Below the pieces are notes generated by a model. The model made no database searches. It saw nothing but the letters and a program-made list of their open reading frames with translations, and had not been told where the DNA came from. A program made the translations under genes and the position numbers. Source: Denitromonas sp. (GTDB lineage: Bacteria > Pseudomonadota > Gammaproteobacteria > Burkholderiales > Rhodocyclaceae). Taken from it: 64,000 nt of DNA. Location: positions 635,501-699,500 of the forward strand of contig NZ_JAUCBR010000004.1 of NCBI RefSeq assembly GCF_034676725.1, written 5' to 3'. This document shows positions 27,385-41,821 of the stretch, in pieces (within the stretch, counting starts at the first letter, position 1; every line of letters starts with the position of its first letter).

Positions 27385-27702
27385 TCAGCCGCTCAGCGCA
27401 AAGGGCCGGCAGGCGTCGCAGACGTCCCACGGCGCGCAGTCGCACACCCGGGGGTGCTCGACATAGTTGGCGCCGGTCTGCACCCTGGCGGCGACCTGGC
27501 GCCGGGCCGGCGCGGTCTTTGCCGGCGGCACGGCGCCATCGTGCGGCGTTGGCGACCACCGGGCAAAGGCCGAGACGTCTTCCTTGCCCTCGATATACCA
27601 GGTCTTGCGCGCCGCATCCCAGCGCGCACCGAGCTGCTTGGCCTGGTCCTTTTCAGCGAACGGGACCTTCAGGTTCAGCCTCACTGCGTGGCGCTCATTC
27701 AA
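27385..27702 (-). CDS. DUF5710-domain small protein
   Basis: 105 residues. The N-terminal half is a DUF5710 module (LNLKVPFAEKDQAKQLGARW followed by D-x4-K-T-W-Y), a short domain of unknown function also found in toprim/primase and mobile-element proteins. The C-terminal half is Pro/Ala-rich and ends with four clustered cysteines (CDCAPWDVCDAC), possibly a metal site. The only in-frame starts are a TTG at 27702 (GGTGA just upstream) or a GTG six codons later. It overlaps the glmS stop by 8 nt, implying translational coupling. Function unknown. Confidence 0.75.
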   Translation of the reverse strand: MNERHAVRLNLKVPFAEKDQAKQLGARWDAARKTWYIEGKEDVSAFARWSPTPHDGAVPPAKTAPARRQVAARVQTGANYVEHPRVCDCAPWDVCDACRPFALSG

Positions 27703-29524
27703 CCGTCACCGACTTGGCCAGGTTGCGCGGCTTGTCCACGTCCGTGCCCTTGACCAGGGCGGCGTGGTAGGACAGCAGCTGCAGCGGGATGACATGCAGC
27801 ACCGGCGAGAGCATGCCGTAGTGTTCGGGCATGTGCAGGATGTGCACGCCTTCGGATTCTTCGATCGCGCTGCCGGCATCGGCGAACACATACAGTTCGC
27901 CGCCGCGGGCACGCACCTCCTGCAGGTTGGACTTGAGCTTCTCGAGCAGCTCGTCGGCCGGGGCGACGGCAATGACCGGCATGTCCTTGTCCACCAGCGC
28001 CAGCGGGCCGTGCTTGAGCTCGCCAGCGGCGTAGGATTCGGCGTGGATGTAGGAGATTTCCTTGAGCTTGAGCGCGCCTTCCATGGCGATGGGCCAGTGG
28101 CGGCCACGGCCGAGGAACAGGGCGTGCTGCTTGCTGGCGAAACGCTGGGCCCATTGCTCGATCTGCGGTTCGAGCTCGAGCACCTTGCCGACGGCGACCG
28201 GCAGGTGCCGCAGGGCGGCGAGGTAGCGGGTTTCGTCGTCGGCGCTCAGGCGGCTGTTGAGCTTGGCCAGCGCCAGGGTGAGCATGGCCAGCGCAGCGAG
28301 CTGGGTGGTGAAGGCCTTGGTGGAGGCCACGCCGATTTCCGGGCCGGCGCGGGTGATGAAGCGCAGCGCGGTCTCGCGCACGATGGCCGATTCGGGCACG
28401 TTGCAGATGGCCAGCGTCTTGTTCATGCCCAGGCCCTTGGCGTGCTTGAGCGCGGCGAGGGTGTCGGCGGTTTCGCCGGACTGGGAGATGACGACCACCA
28501 AGGTGTCGGCATCGGGCACCGACTCGCGGTAGCGGTATTCGCTGGCGATTTCGACCACGCAGGGGATGGCGGCAATGGATTCGAGCCAGTAACGGGCGAC
28601 GAGGCCGGCATGGAAGCTGGTGCCGCAGGCGATGATGAGCACGCGTCGCGTGGCGCCGAGGATCTCGCCGGCATGCGCGCCAAACACCTGCGGCGAAATG
28701 GTGTTGCCGCCGGCGATGGTCTCGAGCGTGTTGCCGATGGCCTGCGGCTGCTCGAAGATTTCCTTCTGCATGTAGTGACGATAGGTGCCCAGCTCGACCG
28801 CGTCGGCCGACAGCGAGGACACATGCACCGGGCGCTCGACGGGGGTGCCGTCGGGGCGGACGATGCGATAGCTGCCGAGCTTGAGCTCGGCCACATCGCC
28901 ATCTTCGAGGTAGACCACCTTCCGGGTGACCTGCAGCAACGCCGAGGTGTCGGAGGCGGCGTACATGCCGTCCTCGCCCACGCCAAGCAGCAAGGGCGAA
29001 CCGCGGCGGGCAACGACCAGGCGGAAGGGGTCGGCCTCGGTCACCACGCCGATGGCGTAGGCGCCTTCGAGTTCGTTGGTGGCCAGGCGCACGGCTTCGG
29101 TCAGGTCCAGGCCGGCGGCGAGCTTGTCGGCCACCAGGTGGGCGATGGCCTCGGTGTCGGTCTCGGAGGTAAACACATAGCCCTTGGCGCTGAGGGTGGT
29201 CTTGATGGCCTCGAAGTTTTCGATGATGCCGTTGTGCACCACGGCCAGGCCGCTGGACACATGCGGGTGGGCATTGCGCTCGGAGGGTTCGCCATGGGTG
29301 GCCCAGCGGGTGTGGGCGATGCCGATGTTGGCAGTCAGGTGGCGGCTGTCGGCAATGGCAGCCAGTTCGGCCACGCGGCCGGCCGAGCGGGCGCGCACCA
29401 GGTCGCCCTCATGCAGCACGGCGAGGCCGGCGGAGTCGTAGCCCCGATATTCAAGCTTGCGCAGCCCTTCGAGCAGCACGGGGACGACGTTCTGGGTCGA
29501 AATTGCGGTAACGATGCCACACAT
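27695..29524 (-). CDS. glmS: Glutamine-fructose-6-phosphate aminotransferase
   Basis: 609 residues. It makes glucosamine-6-phosphate from fructose-6-phosphate and glutamine, the first step to UDP-GlcNAc. Cys2 of MCGIVTAIS is the glutaminase nucleophile; IAHTRWATHGEPS is the class II amidotransferase loop. Two SIS domains follow (IACGTSFHAGL, VVVISQSGETADTLAAL, and FLGRGRHWPIAMEGALKLKE). The C-terminus KPRNLAKSVTVE is canonical. AGGAG precedes the ATG. It lies 42 bp downstream of glmU on the same strand, so glmU-glmS form an operon. No glmS ribozyme-like or sRNA signal was looked for beyond the short gap. Confidence 0.97.
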   Translation of the reverse strand: MCGIVTAISTQNVVPVLLEGLRKLEYRGYDSAGLAVLHEGDLVRARSAGRVAELAAIADSRHLTANIGIAHTRWATHGEPSERNAHPHVSSGLAVVHNGIIENFEAIKTTLSAKGYVFTSETDTEAIAHLVADKLAAGLDLTEAVRLATNELEGAYAIGVVTEADPFRLVVARRGSPLLLGVGEDGMYAASDTSALLQVTRKVVYLEDGDVAELKLGSYRIVRPDGTPVERPVHVSSLSADAVELGTYRHYMQKEIFEQPQAIGNTLETIAGGNTISPQVFGAHAGEILGATRRVLIIACGTSFHAGLVARYWLESIAAIPCVVEIASEYRYRESVPDADTLVVVISQSGETADTLAALKHAKGLGMNKTLAICNVPESAIVRETALRFITRAGPEIGVASTKAFTTQLAALAMLTLALAKLNSRLSADDETRYLAALRHLPVAVGKVLELEPQIEQWAQRFASKQHALFLGRGRHWPIAMEGALKLKEISYIHAESYAAGELKHGPLALVDKDMPVIAVAPADELLEKLKSNLQEVRARGGELYVFADAGSAIEESEGVHILHMPEHYGMLSPVLHVIPLQLLSYHAALVKGTDVDKPRNLAKSVTVE

Positions 29525-29566
29525 GGTGTTTCTCCTGGGGCTGGCGACGCGTGCCAGCGCGGCGCT

Positions 29567-30928
29567 TTATTTGGGGGCCTTGACCGGTCGCTTCCAGCCG
29601 GCGATGGTCAGTTGCTTGGCGCGCGAGACGGTGAGCTGCTCGGCCGGCGCGTCCTTGGTGAGCGTGGTGCCGGCGCCCAGCGTGGCGCCGCGGCCGACAT
29701 GCACCGGGGCGACCAGCTGGGTGTCGGAGCCGATGAAGACATCGTCTTCGATGATGGTGCGGAACTTGTTGGCGCCATCATAGTTGCAGGTAATGGTGCC
29801 GGCGCCCACATTGACCCGCTGGCCGATGTCCGCATCGCCCACATAGGCGAGGTGGTTGGCCTTGGAGTGGTCGGCGATACGGCTGTTCTTGACCTCGACG
29901 AAGTTGCCCAGATGCACGTCCTCGCCCAGCTCGGTGCCGGGGCGGGTGCGCGCGTAGGGGCCGATCACGCAGGCGGCGCCCATGGTCGTGTCTTCGATAT
30001 GCGAGAACGGCTGGATGCGCGTGCCGGCGCCGATGCGGGCGTTGCGGATGACGCAGTGGGCGCCGATGTGCACGCCTTCGCCGAGCACCACCTCGCCCTC
30101 GAACACGCAGTTCACGTCGATACGCACATCACGCTCGCAACTGAGCGTACCGCGCACATCGATGCGGGCCGGGTCGGCCAGCGTGACGCCGGCCTCGAGC
30201 AGGCGGTCGGCGACGTCGCGCTGGTAACTGCGCTCGAGCTCGGCGAGCTGGCGCCGGTTATTCACCCCGAGGGTTTCGACCACGGTGTCGGGCTGGGTGG
30301 CCACCACCGGCACCCCGGCCTCGACCGCCATGGCGATGATGTCGGTCAGGTAGTACTCACCCTGGGCGTTGTCGTTGCCCAGCCGGCCGAGCCACTCGCG
30401 CAGCAGCGCGGTGGGGGCGGCGAGGATGCCGGTGTTGACCTCGCGCACGGCGCGCTCGGCCTCGGTGGCGTCCTTGTGCTCGACGATGCGCTGAACCTGC
30501 CCGGCGGCGTCGCGGATGATGCGGCCGTAGCCGGTCGGATCGTCCAGCTCGACGGTGAGCAGGCCGAGCCGCGCGCCCTCGGTGGCAGCCAGCAGGCGGC
30601 GCAGCGTGGCCTCGCCGATGCGCGGCACATCGCCGTACAGCACCAGGGTGACCCGGTCGTCTTCCAGATGCGGCAAGGCCTGCTGCACTGCGTGGCCGGT
30701 GCCCAGTTGCGGCGACTGATGCGCCCAGGCCAGGTCGGGCGCCGACAGCGCATCGCGCACCGCCTCGCCGCCATGACCGTATACGACACAAATTTTTGCC
30801 GCGCCGAGCGTGCGTGCCGTCTCCAGCACATGCGCCAGCATCGGCCGGCCGGCGAGGGGTTGCAGCACTTTGGGAAGCGCAGAGCGCATCCGGGTTCCCT
30901 GGCCGGCGGCGAGGACGACAACTTGCAT
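29567..30928 (-). CDS. glmU: Bifunctional GlcNAc-1-P uridyltransferase / GlcN-1-P acetyltransferase
   Basis: 453 residues. It acetylates glucosamine-1-phosphate and then couples it to UTP, giving UDP-GlcNAc for peptidoglycan and LPS. The N-terminal nucleotidyltransferase shows LAAGQGTRMRSALPKVLQPL and GDVPRIGEATL. The C-terminal left-handed beta-helix with hexapeptide repeats runs from about residue 250 (GVHIGAHCVIRNARIG, IGPYARTRPGTELGEDVHLG, NHLAYVGDADIG). The ATG at 30928 has GGAG upstream and gives the normal N-terminus. It is divergent from the MaoC-Pta gene. Confidence 0.96.
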   Translation of the reverse strand: MQVVVLAAGQGTRMRSALPKVLQPLAGRPMLAHVLETARTLGAAKICVVYGHGGEAVRDALSAPDLAWAHQSPQLGTGHAVQQALPHLEDDRVTLVLYGDVPRIGEATLRRLLAATEGARLGLLTVELDDPTGYGRIIRDAAGQVQRIVEHKDATEAERAVREVNTGILAAPTALLREWLGRLGNDNAQGEYYLTDIIAMAVEAGVPVVATQPDTVVETLGVNNRRQLAELERSYQRDVADRLLEAGVTLADPARIDVRGTLSCERDVRIDVNCVFEGEVVLGEGVHIGAHCVIRNARIGAGTRIQPFSHIEDTTMGAACVIGPYARTRPGTELGEDVHLGNFVEVKNSRIADHSKANHLAYVGDADIGQRVNVGAGTITCNYDGANKFRTIIEDDVFIGSDTQLVAPVHVGRGATLGAGTTLTKDAPAEQLTVSRAKQLTIAGWKRPVKAPK

Positions 30929-31031
30929 GACAACTCCATTTTTCGGCATTTTCGGGCGGATTCTAGCACGCGCAATGCGACGTTTCCGTGCGCGGTGACG
31001 CGCCACGGCACAACAAACGGGGTATCGTATA

Positions 31032-31109
31032 TTGCAACGCACCAAAGTATTGATCAGCGTCTAAGTTCTGCCATATCGCGAAGACTAGAATGCGTTTGCT
31101 GCAACGCAT
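31032..31109 (+). promoter_or_regulatory. Repeated TGCAACGCA element upstream of the MaoC-Pta gene
   Basis: TTGCAACGCA occurs at 31032-31041 and TGCAACGCA again at 31100-31108. The second forms an inverted repeat ATGCGTT (31090-31096) / AACGCAT (31103-31109) ending 15 bp before the start codon. A weak TTGATC (31050-31055) / CATATC (31072-31077) promoter pair lies between. The arrangement looks like a repressor operator; the regulator is not identified. Confidence 0.4.
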
Positions 31110-31124
31110 AAAGGAAACCCCACC

Positions 31125-32537
31125 ATGCAACGGGCCGTCCACCAGTACATCGAAAACCGCACCTTCGACGAAATCGCCATCGGCGATCAGGCGCGCCTCA
31201 TCCGCACGCTCAAACCTAACGATATCCATCTGTTCGCCGCCATGTCGGGCGACGTCAACCCCACCCATGTGGACCCCGAATTCGCGCGCTCCAGCCAGTT
31301 CCGCGAAGTGGTGGGCCACAGCATGTGGGGCAGCACCCTGTTTTCCACCATCCTGGGCACCGAGTTCCCCGGCCCGGGCACGGTGTATATCACCCAGTCG
31401 CTCAAGTTCTGGCGCCCGGTCGGCATTGCCGACACGCTGGAGGTGACCGTCACCTGCCGCGAAAAATTCGCGCATAACTCGCACATCATCTTCGATTGCG
31501 TGGCGATCAACCAGGACGGGCTGAAGGTCATCGACGGCACCGCCGAGGTCGCCGCCCCCACCGAGAAGATCAAGCGCCCGCGGGTGAGCCTGCCGGAAGT
31601 GACCATCTCCGACAAGGAGCTGCGCTACCAGCACCTGCTGTCGCTGACGACCGGCCTGAGCCCGGTGCCCACGGCGGTGGTGCATCCGTGCGATGCCTCG
31701 TCGCTGGGCGGCCCCCTGCAAGCTGCCGATGAAGGCCTGATCATCCCGATCCTGGTCGGCCCCGAAGCCAAGATCCGCGCCGTGGCCGAAGAAGAAGGCT
31801 TCGACCTGACCGGCGTGCGCATCGTCGACGTGCCGCACAGCCATGCCGCCGCCGAAGCCGGCGTGGCGATGGCGCGCAAGGGCGAAGTCGAAGTGCTGAT
31901 GAAAGGGTCGCTGCACACCGACGAGCTGATGAGCGCCGTGGTCAATCGCAGCCACGGGCTGCGCACCGCCCGGCGGATCAGCCATGTGTTCATCGCCGAG
32001 GTGCCGACCTACCCGCACCCGCTGCTGATCACCGATGCGGCGATCAACATCGAGCCGACGCTGGAAGAGAAGGTCGACATCGTGCAGAACGCGATCGAGC
32101 TGGCCCAGATCATGGGCATTGTCGAACCCAAGGTCGCCATCCTCTCCGCCGTCGAGACCGTCACCTCCAAGCTGCGCTCGACCATCGACGCCGCCGCCCT
32201 GTGCAAGATGGCCGACCGCGGCCAGATCAAGGGCGGCATCCTCGACGGCCCGCTGGCCTTCGACAACGCCATCTCGATTCTCGCCGCCAAGACCAAGGGC
32301 ATCAATTCCGCCGTGGCCGGCAACGCCGACATCCTGGTGGTGCCGGACCTGGAATCCGGCAACATGGTGGCCAAGCAGCTCGAGTACCTCGCCGACGCCG
32401 TCCTTGCCGGCGTCGTCGTGGGCACCAAGGTGCCGATCGTGCTCACCAGCCGCGCCGACACCGCCGAAGCCCGCGCGGCCTCCTGCGCCATCGCCCAGCT
32501 GATGGCCCATCACCGCCGTGGGGTGGTTGCACAATGA
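31125..32537 (+). CDS. Bifunctional enoyl-CoA hydratase / phosphate acetyltransferase (MaoC-Pta fusion)
   Basis: 470 residues. Residues about 1-160 form a MaoC hot-dog domain with the hydratase-2 motif DVNPTHVDPEFARSSQF and GHSMWG. Residues about 165-465 form a phosphate acetyl/butyryltransferase domain (IPILVGPEAKI, VLMKGSLHTDELM, GILDGPLAFDNAIS, NILVVPDLESGNMVAKQL with one residue changed: A-D-I-L-V-V-P-D). Proteins of this type are annotated as bifunctional and occur with ackA in beta- and alphaproteobacteria. They probably convert acyl-CoA to acyl-phosphate for ackA, and may touch PHA or short-chain acyl metabolism. AAGGA precedes the start. Its stop overlaps the ackA start (ATGA). Confidence 0.92.
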   Translation: MQRAVHQYIENRTFDEIAIGDQARLIRTLKPNDIHLFAAMSGDVNPTHVDPEFARSSQFREVVGHSMWGSTLFSTILGTEFPGPGTVYITQSLKFWRPVGIADTLEVTVTCREKFAHNSHIIFDCVAINQDGLKVIDGTAEVAAPTEKIKRPRVSLPEVTISDKELRYQHLLSLTTGLSPVPTAVVHPCDASSLGGPLQAADEGLIIPILVGPEAKIRAVAEEEGFDLTGVRIVDVPHSHAAAEAGVAMARKGEVEVLMKGSLHTDELMSAVVNRSHGLRTARRISHVFIAEVPTYPHPLLITDAAINIEPTLEEKVDIVQNAIELAQIMGIVEPKVAILSAVETVTSKLRSTIDAAALCKMADRGQIKGGILDGPLAFDNAISILAAKTKGINSAVAGNADILVVPDLESGNMVAKQLEYLADAVLAGVVVGTKVPIVLTSRADTAEARAASCAIAQLMAHHRRGVVAQ

Positions 32538-33727
32538 AGGCGCTGTGGGTTCTCAACGCCGGCTCGTCGAGCCTGAAGTTCGCGCTCTACCCGGTCGAGC
32601 CCGATCTGAGCGACACGCCGGCCCTGGCAGGCCAGATCGAAGGGATCGGCACACATCCGCGCCTGCATGCCCGCGCGGCCTCCGGTGAGCGCTTCGAGGC
32701 CGACGTGCCGCACCCCGCCGGCAACGACCAGGACAGCCATCACCAGGGCGCGCTCGACTTCCTGCTCGACTGGATGAAGACACACACCCCGCGCCTCGAC
32801 CTGATCGGCGTGGGCCATCGGGTCGTCCATGGCGGCGCCGCCCACAGCGCACCGGTCCGGCTCGACGCCGCCCTGCTCGACGAACTGCGCCAGTTCGAAC
32901 CGCTGGCGCCGCTGCACCAGCCGCACAACCTGCGCGCCATCCGCGCCGTCGGGCGGACCATGCCGGCCTTGCCGCAGGTCGCCTGCTTCGACACCGCCTT
33001 CCACCGCACGCAACCGGCACTGGCGCAGCGCTTTGCCATCCCGCGTGCGCTGCACGACGAAGGGGTGCGTCGCTACGGGTTTCACGGGCTGTCGTACGAG
33101 TACATCAGCCGGCAACTGGCACAGACCGTCGGCCCCGAGCGCGCTCACGGCGCGGTGATCGTCGCCCATCTGGGCAACGGCGCCAGCATGTGCGCCATGC
33201 GCGATGGCCGCAGCGTGGCCTCGAGCATGGGCTTTACCGCCATTGACGGCCTGATGATGGGCACGCGCAGCGGCACGCTCGACCCCGGCGTGCTGCTCTA
33301 TCTGATGGACCAGAAGGGTCTCGATTCGACGGCACTGACCCGCCTGCTGTACAAGGAGTCCGGCCTGCTCGGCGTCTCCGGCATCAGCGCCGACATGCGC
33401 GACCTGCTGGCCTCGCCGGCCCCCGAGGCGCAAGAGGCGGTCGACCTGTTCTGCTACCGCGCGGCCCGCGAACTCGGCTCACTGGCCGCTGCCGCCGGCG
33501 GCTGCGATGCGCTGGTGTTCACCGGCGGCATCGGCGAGCACGCCGCCGCGGTGCGCGAGGGCATCGTCGCCCGTTCGGCCTGGCTGGGGCTGCAACTCGA
33601 CACCGAGGCCAACGCCCGGCACGCCGACCGTATCGACCAGGCCGACAGCCCGGTTGCCATCGCCGTCATCCCGACCAACGAAGAATGGATGATCGCCCGC
33701 CATGCGCTCGACCTGATCAGCGCCTGA
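32534..33727 (+). CDS. ackA: Acetate kinase
   Basis: 397 residues of the ASKHA-fold acetate/propionate kinase. Motifs in order: VLNAGSSSLKFALY at the N-terminus, GVGHRVVHGG near 95, CFDTAFHRTQP near 155, GFHGLSYEYI, VIVAHLGNGASMCA, and VFTGGIGEHAAAVREGI near 330 for ATP binding. It works with the preceding phosphotransacetylase domain to interconvert acyl-CoA and acid plus ATP. It overlaps the upstream stop by 4 nt and ends the operon. Confidence 0.97.
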   Translation: MKALWVLNAGSSSLKFALYPVEPDLSDTPALAGQIEGIGTHPRLHARAASGERFEADVPHPAGNDQDSHHQGALDFLLDWMKTHTPRLDLIGVGHRVVHGGAAHSAPVRLDAALLDELRQFEPLAPLHQPHNLRAIRAVGRTMPALPQVACFDTAFHRTQPALAQRFAIPRALHDEGVRRYGFHGLSYEYISRQLAQTVGPERAHGAVIVAHLGNGASMCAMRDGRSVASSMGFTAIDGLMMGTRSGTLDPGVLLYLMDQKGLDSTALTRLLYKESGLLGVSGISADMRDLLASPAPEAQEAVDLFCYRAARELGSLAAAAGGCDALVFTGGIGEHAAAVREGIVARSAWLGLQLDTEANARHADRIDQADSPVAIAVIPTNEEWMIARHALDLISA

Positions 33728-33880
33728 ACCGGCATCGCGGACGTCTGTAGCCGGATGCAGCGCAGCGGAATCCGGGAGCACCGGCCCGATCAGGCACACC
33801 GCCCCGCATCGAAAAACCGTGCCCGACCGCCACGCCCACCCCGGATTCCGGCCTTTGGCCTGCATCCGGGCTTGTATGTT
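33728..33880. repeat. GTAG-type REP pair downstream of ackA
   Basis: A REP unit begins GTAG at 33747 and continues as the imperfect palindrome CCGGATGCAGCGCAGCGGAA to 33776. A diverged inverted partner (CCGGATTCCGGCC to TGCATCCGG) lies at 33838-33870 but has lost the CTAC end. The pair can fold into a long stem. It stands between ackA and the presumed left end of the IS110 element. Confidence 0.7.
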
Positions 33881-33958
33881 ATCGGTGCTCCCTTGTTCTC
33901 AGCGTGCGGGGGAGCCGAGGTGGAGGGACGATCCGGGCTATCTGCCGTGTGAGCGCAC

Positions 33959-34085
33959 GGACAGACCACTGTAGTGCTGTCCCCACTTCGTCTGCCCAGC
34001 GTCGATGAAGAATGCAGCAGGCGTTTGGCCCGGCATGCCAGACCAAACGACCGCCGATAGTGAGCAAGCCAACGTCCAGGCAGAC
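33959..34085 (+). ncRNA. Candidate bridge RNA of the IS110 element
   Basis: The leader of the transposase folds into several stems: GGACAG/CTGTCC with an inner CAC/GTG around TGTA (33959-33982); then an enclosing stem GTCTGCC (33990-33996) / GGCAGAC (34079-34085); and inside it CGTTTGG (34022-34028) / CCAAACG (34043-34049) with a 14-nt loop. A 5' stem-loop followed by stems with large internal loops upstream of the transposase is how IS110-group bridge RNAs are laid out. The guide loops cannot be assigned without the element ends. Confidence 0.4.
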
Positions 34086-34144
34086 GCCCCCTCGGCTACA
34101 GAGCATTGTACGCGCTGTACCGATATGCTCAGGAGGGACGCCTC

Positions 34145-35110
34145 ATGGACCGTTCATCACAATTGAACTTCGGCGTTGACGTCGGCAAGCACGAGTTGGT
34201 CATCGCCTCAAGAGCCGATCAGCACATCATCAAGATCGCCAACCAGCCCGAAGCGATTGGGGGTTGGCTCAAGCGCTTGCCGCCCGACTGTCGCATCGGC
34301 ATGGAAGCGACTGGGGTCTATCACCTGCAATTGGCCGATCTGGCCCATGCAGCTGGCCACCAGGTCTATGTCTTCAACCCGCGCACCGTGGCCGTCTATC
34401 TGAAGTCTCTGCGCTCGCGCGGCAAGACCGACATTCTGGACGCCCGGGGCATTGTTCGATACGTACAGAACGAAGCGGACGAGCACCCGCTCTATACGCC
34501 GTCGAGCGCAACCGAGCGATCCGTCCAGACCCTACTGCATCGCCGTCATCAGGTGGTCAAACAGCGCGCCGCGCTGCGCACGAGCTGTCAGTCCCTGGAC
34601 GAGCTGACACGCGCCCCGTTCGATCCGTTGCTGGCGGCTTTCGATCAGTGTCTACGAAAAATTGACACGCAGCTGCGCCAACTGGTGCGCGCCGACGGGA
34701 AACTGCATGCGTTGGCCACCCGCCTGCGCTCCATTCCCGGCGTCGGCCCGTTGATCAGCACGGCATTGGCGCTACGCTTGAGTCGCCATCCGTACCGCAA
34801 CAGCGACGCGCTGGTTGCAGCCTTGGGCATGGATCCGCGGCCGCACCAGTCGGGAGTATCGGACGCACCGCGACACTTGTCCAAGCAGGGCAACGGTGAA
34901 GAGCGCCGACTGATCTACATGGCAGCCGTCAGTGCCTGTCGATGTGCGCTGTGGCGCGAACGATTCGAACAATTGATCGCTCGCGGTTTGCCCAGCACCG
35001 CGGCTCATTGCATCATCGCCAGAAAGCTGCTGCGCATCGCCTTTGCTATCAATAAAAAACGCCAGGCATACAGCGTCGAGGCGCTCAGCGGCAATTGCCA
35101 CACAACATAG
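34145..35110 (+). CDS. IS110-family transposase (DEDD recombinase)
   Basis: 321 residues. The N-terminal RuvC-like DEDD domain shows FGVDVGKHELVI (first D), RIGMEATGVYHLQL (E) and KTDILDARGIVRYV (D...D). The C-terminal Tnp20 domain shows SIPGVGPLISTALAL and ALGMDPRPHQSG, followed by GNGEERRLIYMAA. AGGAGG lies 8 nt before the ATG at 34145. The gene is intact. Such recombinases use a bridge RNA from the element's non-coding end to pair target and donor DNA (established for IS621-type members). Confidence 0.93.
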   Translation: MDRSSQLNFGVDVGKHELVIASRADQHIIKIANQPEAIGGWLKRLPPDCRIGMEATGVYHLQLADLAHAAGHQVYVFNPRTVAVYLKSLRSRGKTDILDARGIVRYVQNEADEHPLYTPSSATERSVQTLLHRRHQVVKQRAALRTSCQSLDELTRAPFDPLLAAFDQCLRKIDTQLRQLVRADGKLHALATRLRSIPGVGPLISTALALRLSRHPYRNSDALVAALGMDPRPHQSGVSDAPRHLSKQGNGEERRLIYMAAVSACRCALWRERFEQLIARGLPSTAAHCIIARKLLRIAFAINKKRQAYSVEALSGNCHTT

Positions 35111-35144
35111 AATCTACACACCGCAGGGATGCCGGGCGTCCCAA

Positions 35145-35174
35145 TGAGAAAGGCGGCCGAAGCCGCCTTTCTCA
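35145..35174. terminator. Bidirectional terminator-like hairpin
   Basis: A perfect 13-bp stem, TGAGAAAGGCGGC / GCCGCCTTTCTCA, around CGAA. The A and T tracts lie within the stem (AGAAA/TTTCT), as in bidirectional terminators. It is placed to end leftward gltBD transcripts after the 3'-end array, and rightward transcripts from the IS110 element. Confidence 0.65.
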
Positions 35175-35459
35175 ATGCCACCGTGTCGCCTAACGCGGCA
35201 ACTCGGACGAGCCCATCAGGAACGCATCCACTTCGCGGACACACGGGCGACTTTCACGCAACGCGCCCCGCTGGGCGCGTTCCAGCATTCCCCGCCGTGG
35301 GCGGTCCGTGAAGGTCGCGACGTCTTAGCGCGGCAGCTCGGACGAACCCATTAGGAACTGGTCGACTTCGCGAGCGGCTTGGCGACCTTCACGCAACGCG
35401 CCCCGCAGGGCGCGTTCCAGCATTCCCCGCCGTGGGCGGTCCGTGAAGGTCGCGACGTC

Positions 35460-36928
<1,469 letters not shown>

Positions 36929-36929
36929 C

Positions 36930-41600
<4,671 letters not shown>

Positions 41601-41680
41601 ACTTTTTCCTCGACACTTCGTGCCTGCCCGCATCCGGCGCTGGACCGGAGCGGCTCGGCAACGCGATTGCGGCAGGCGTC

Positions 41681-41708
41681 AAAAAAGCCGGTCGCTTGCG
41701 CACCGGCT
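41681..41708 (-). terminator. Rho-independent terminator downstream of dgt
   Basis: On the minus strand the stem AGCCGGT/ACCGGCT (41702-41708 with 41686-41692) around a 9-nt loop is followed by six T (41681-41686). It separates the pil-aro-dgt transcript from gltBD. A gltB promoter must lie between it and 41600 or be read-through. Confidence 0.8.
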
Positions 41709-41821
41709 CTACACGACGCACATGGCGGCGCCGTTACGAACACACTTGGCGGACTCTCGAATATACAGCCCGATCCCCGGGCCTTCAAGTATTTTTTGCA
41801 GTGCGCAAAAAGACGCGATGC

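Larger units (their letters stand above)
33881..35140 (+). mobile_element. IS110-family insertion sequence (ends not resolved)
   Basis: The transposase gene (34145-35110), a structured leader upstream and a short 3' tail make an element of typical IS110 size. IS110 elements have no terminal inverted repeats and often no target duplication, so neither end can be fixed from one copy; the coordinates are approximate. A REP palindrome adjoins the left side and a terminator hairpin the right. Confidence 0.5.

Noticed and set aside
35389..35459. Native GltD C-terminus extending into the repeat array
   Set aside because: That reading exists only after the 1-nt insertion at 35497-35498; the other two tails and the family ending support the stop at 35460.
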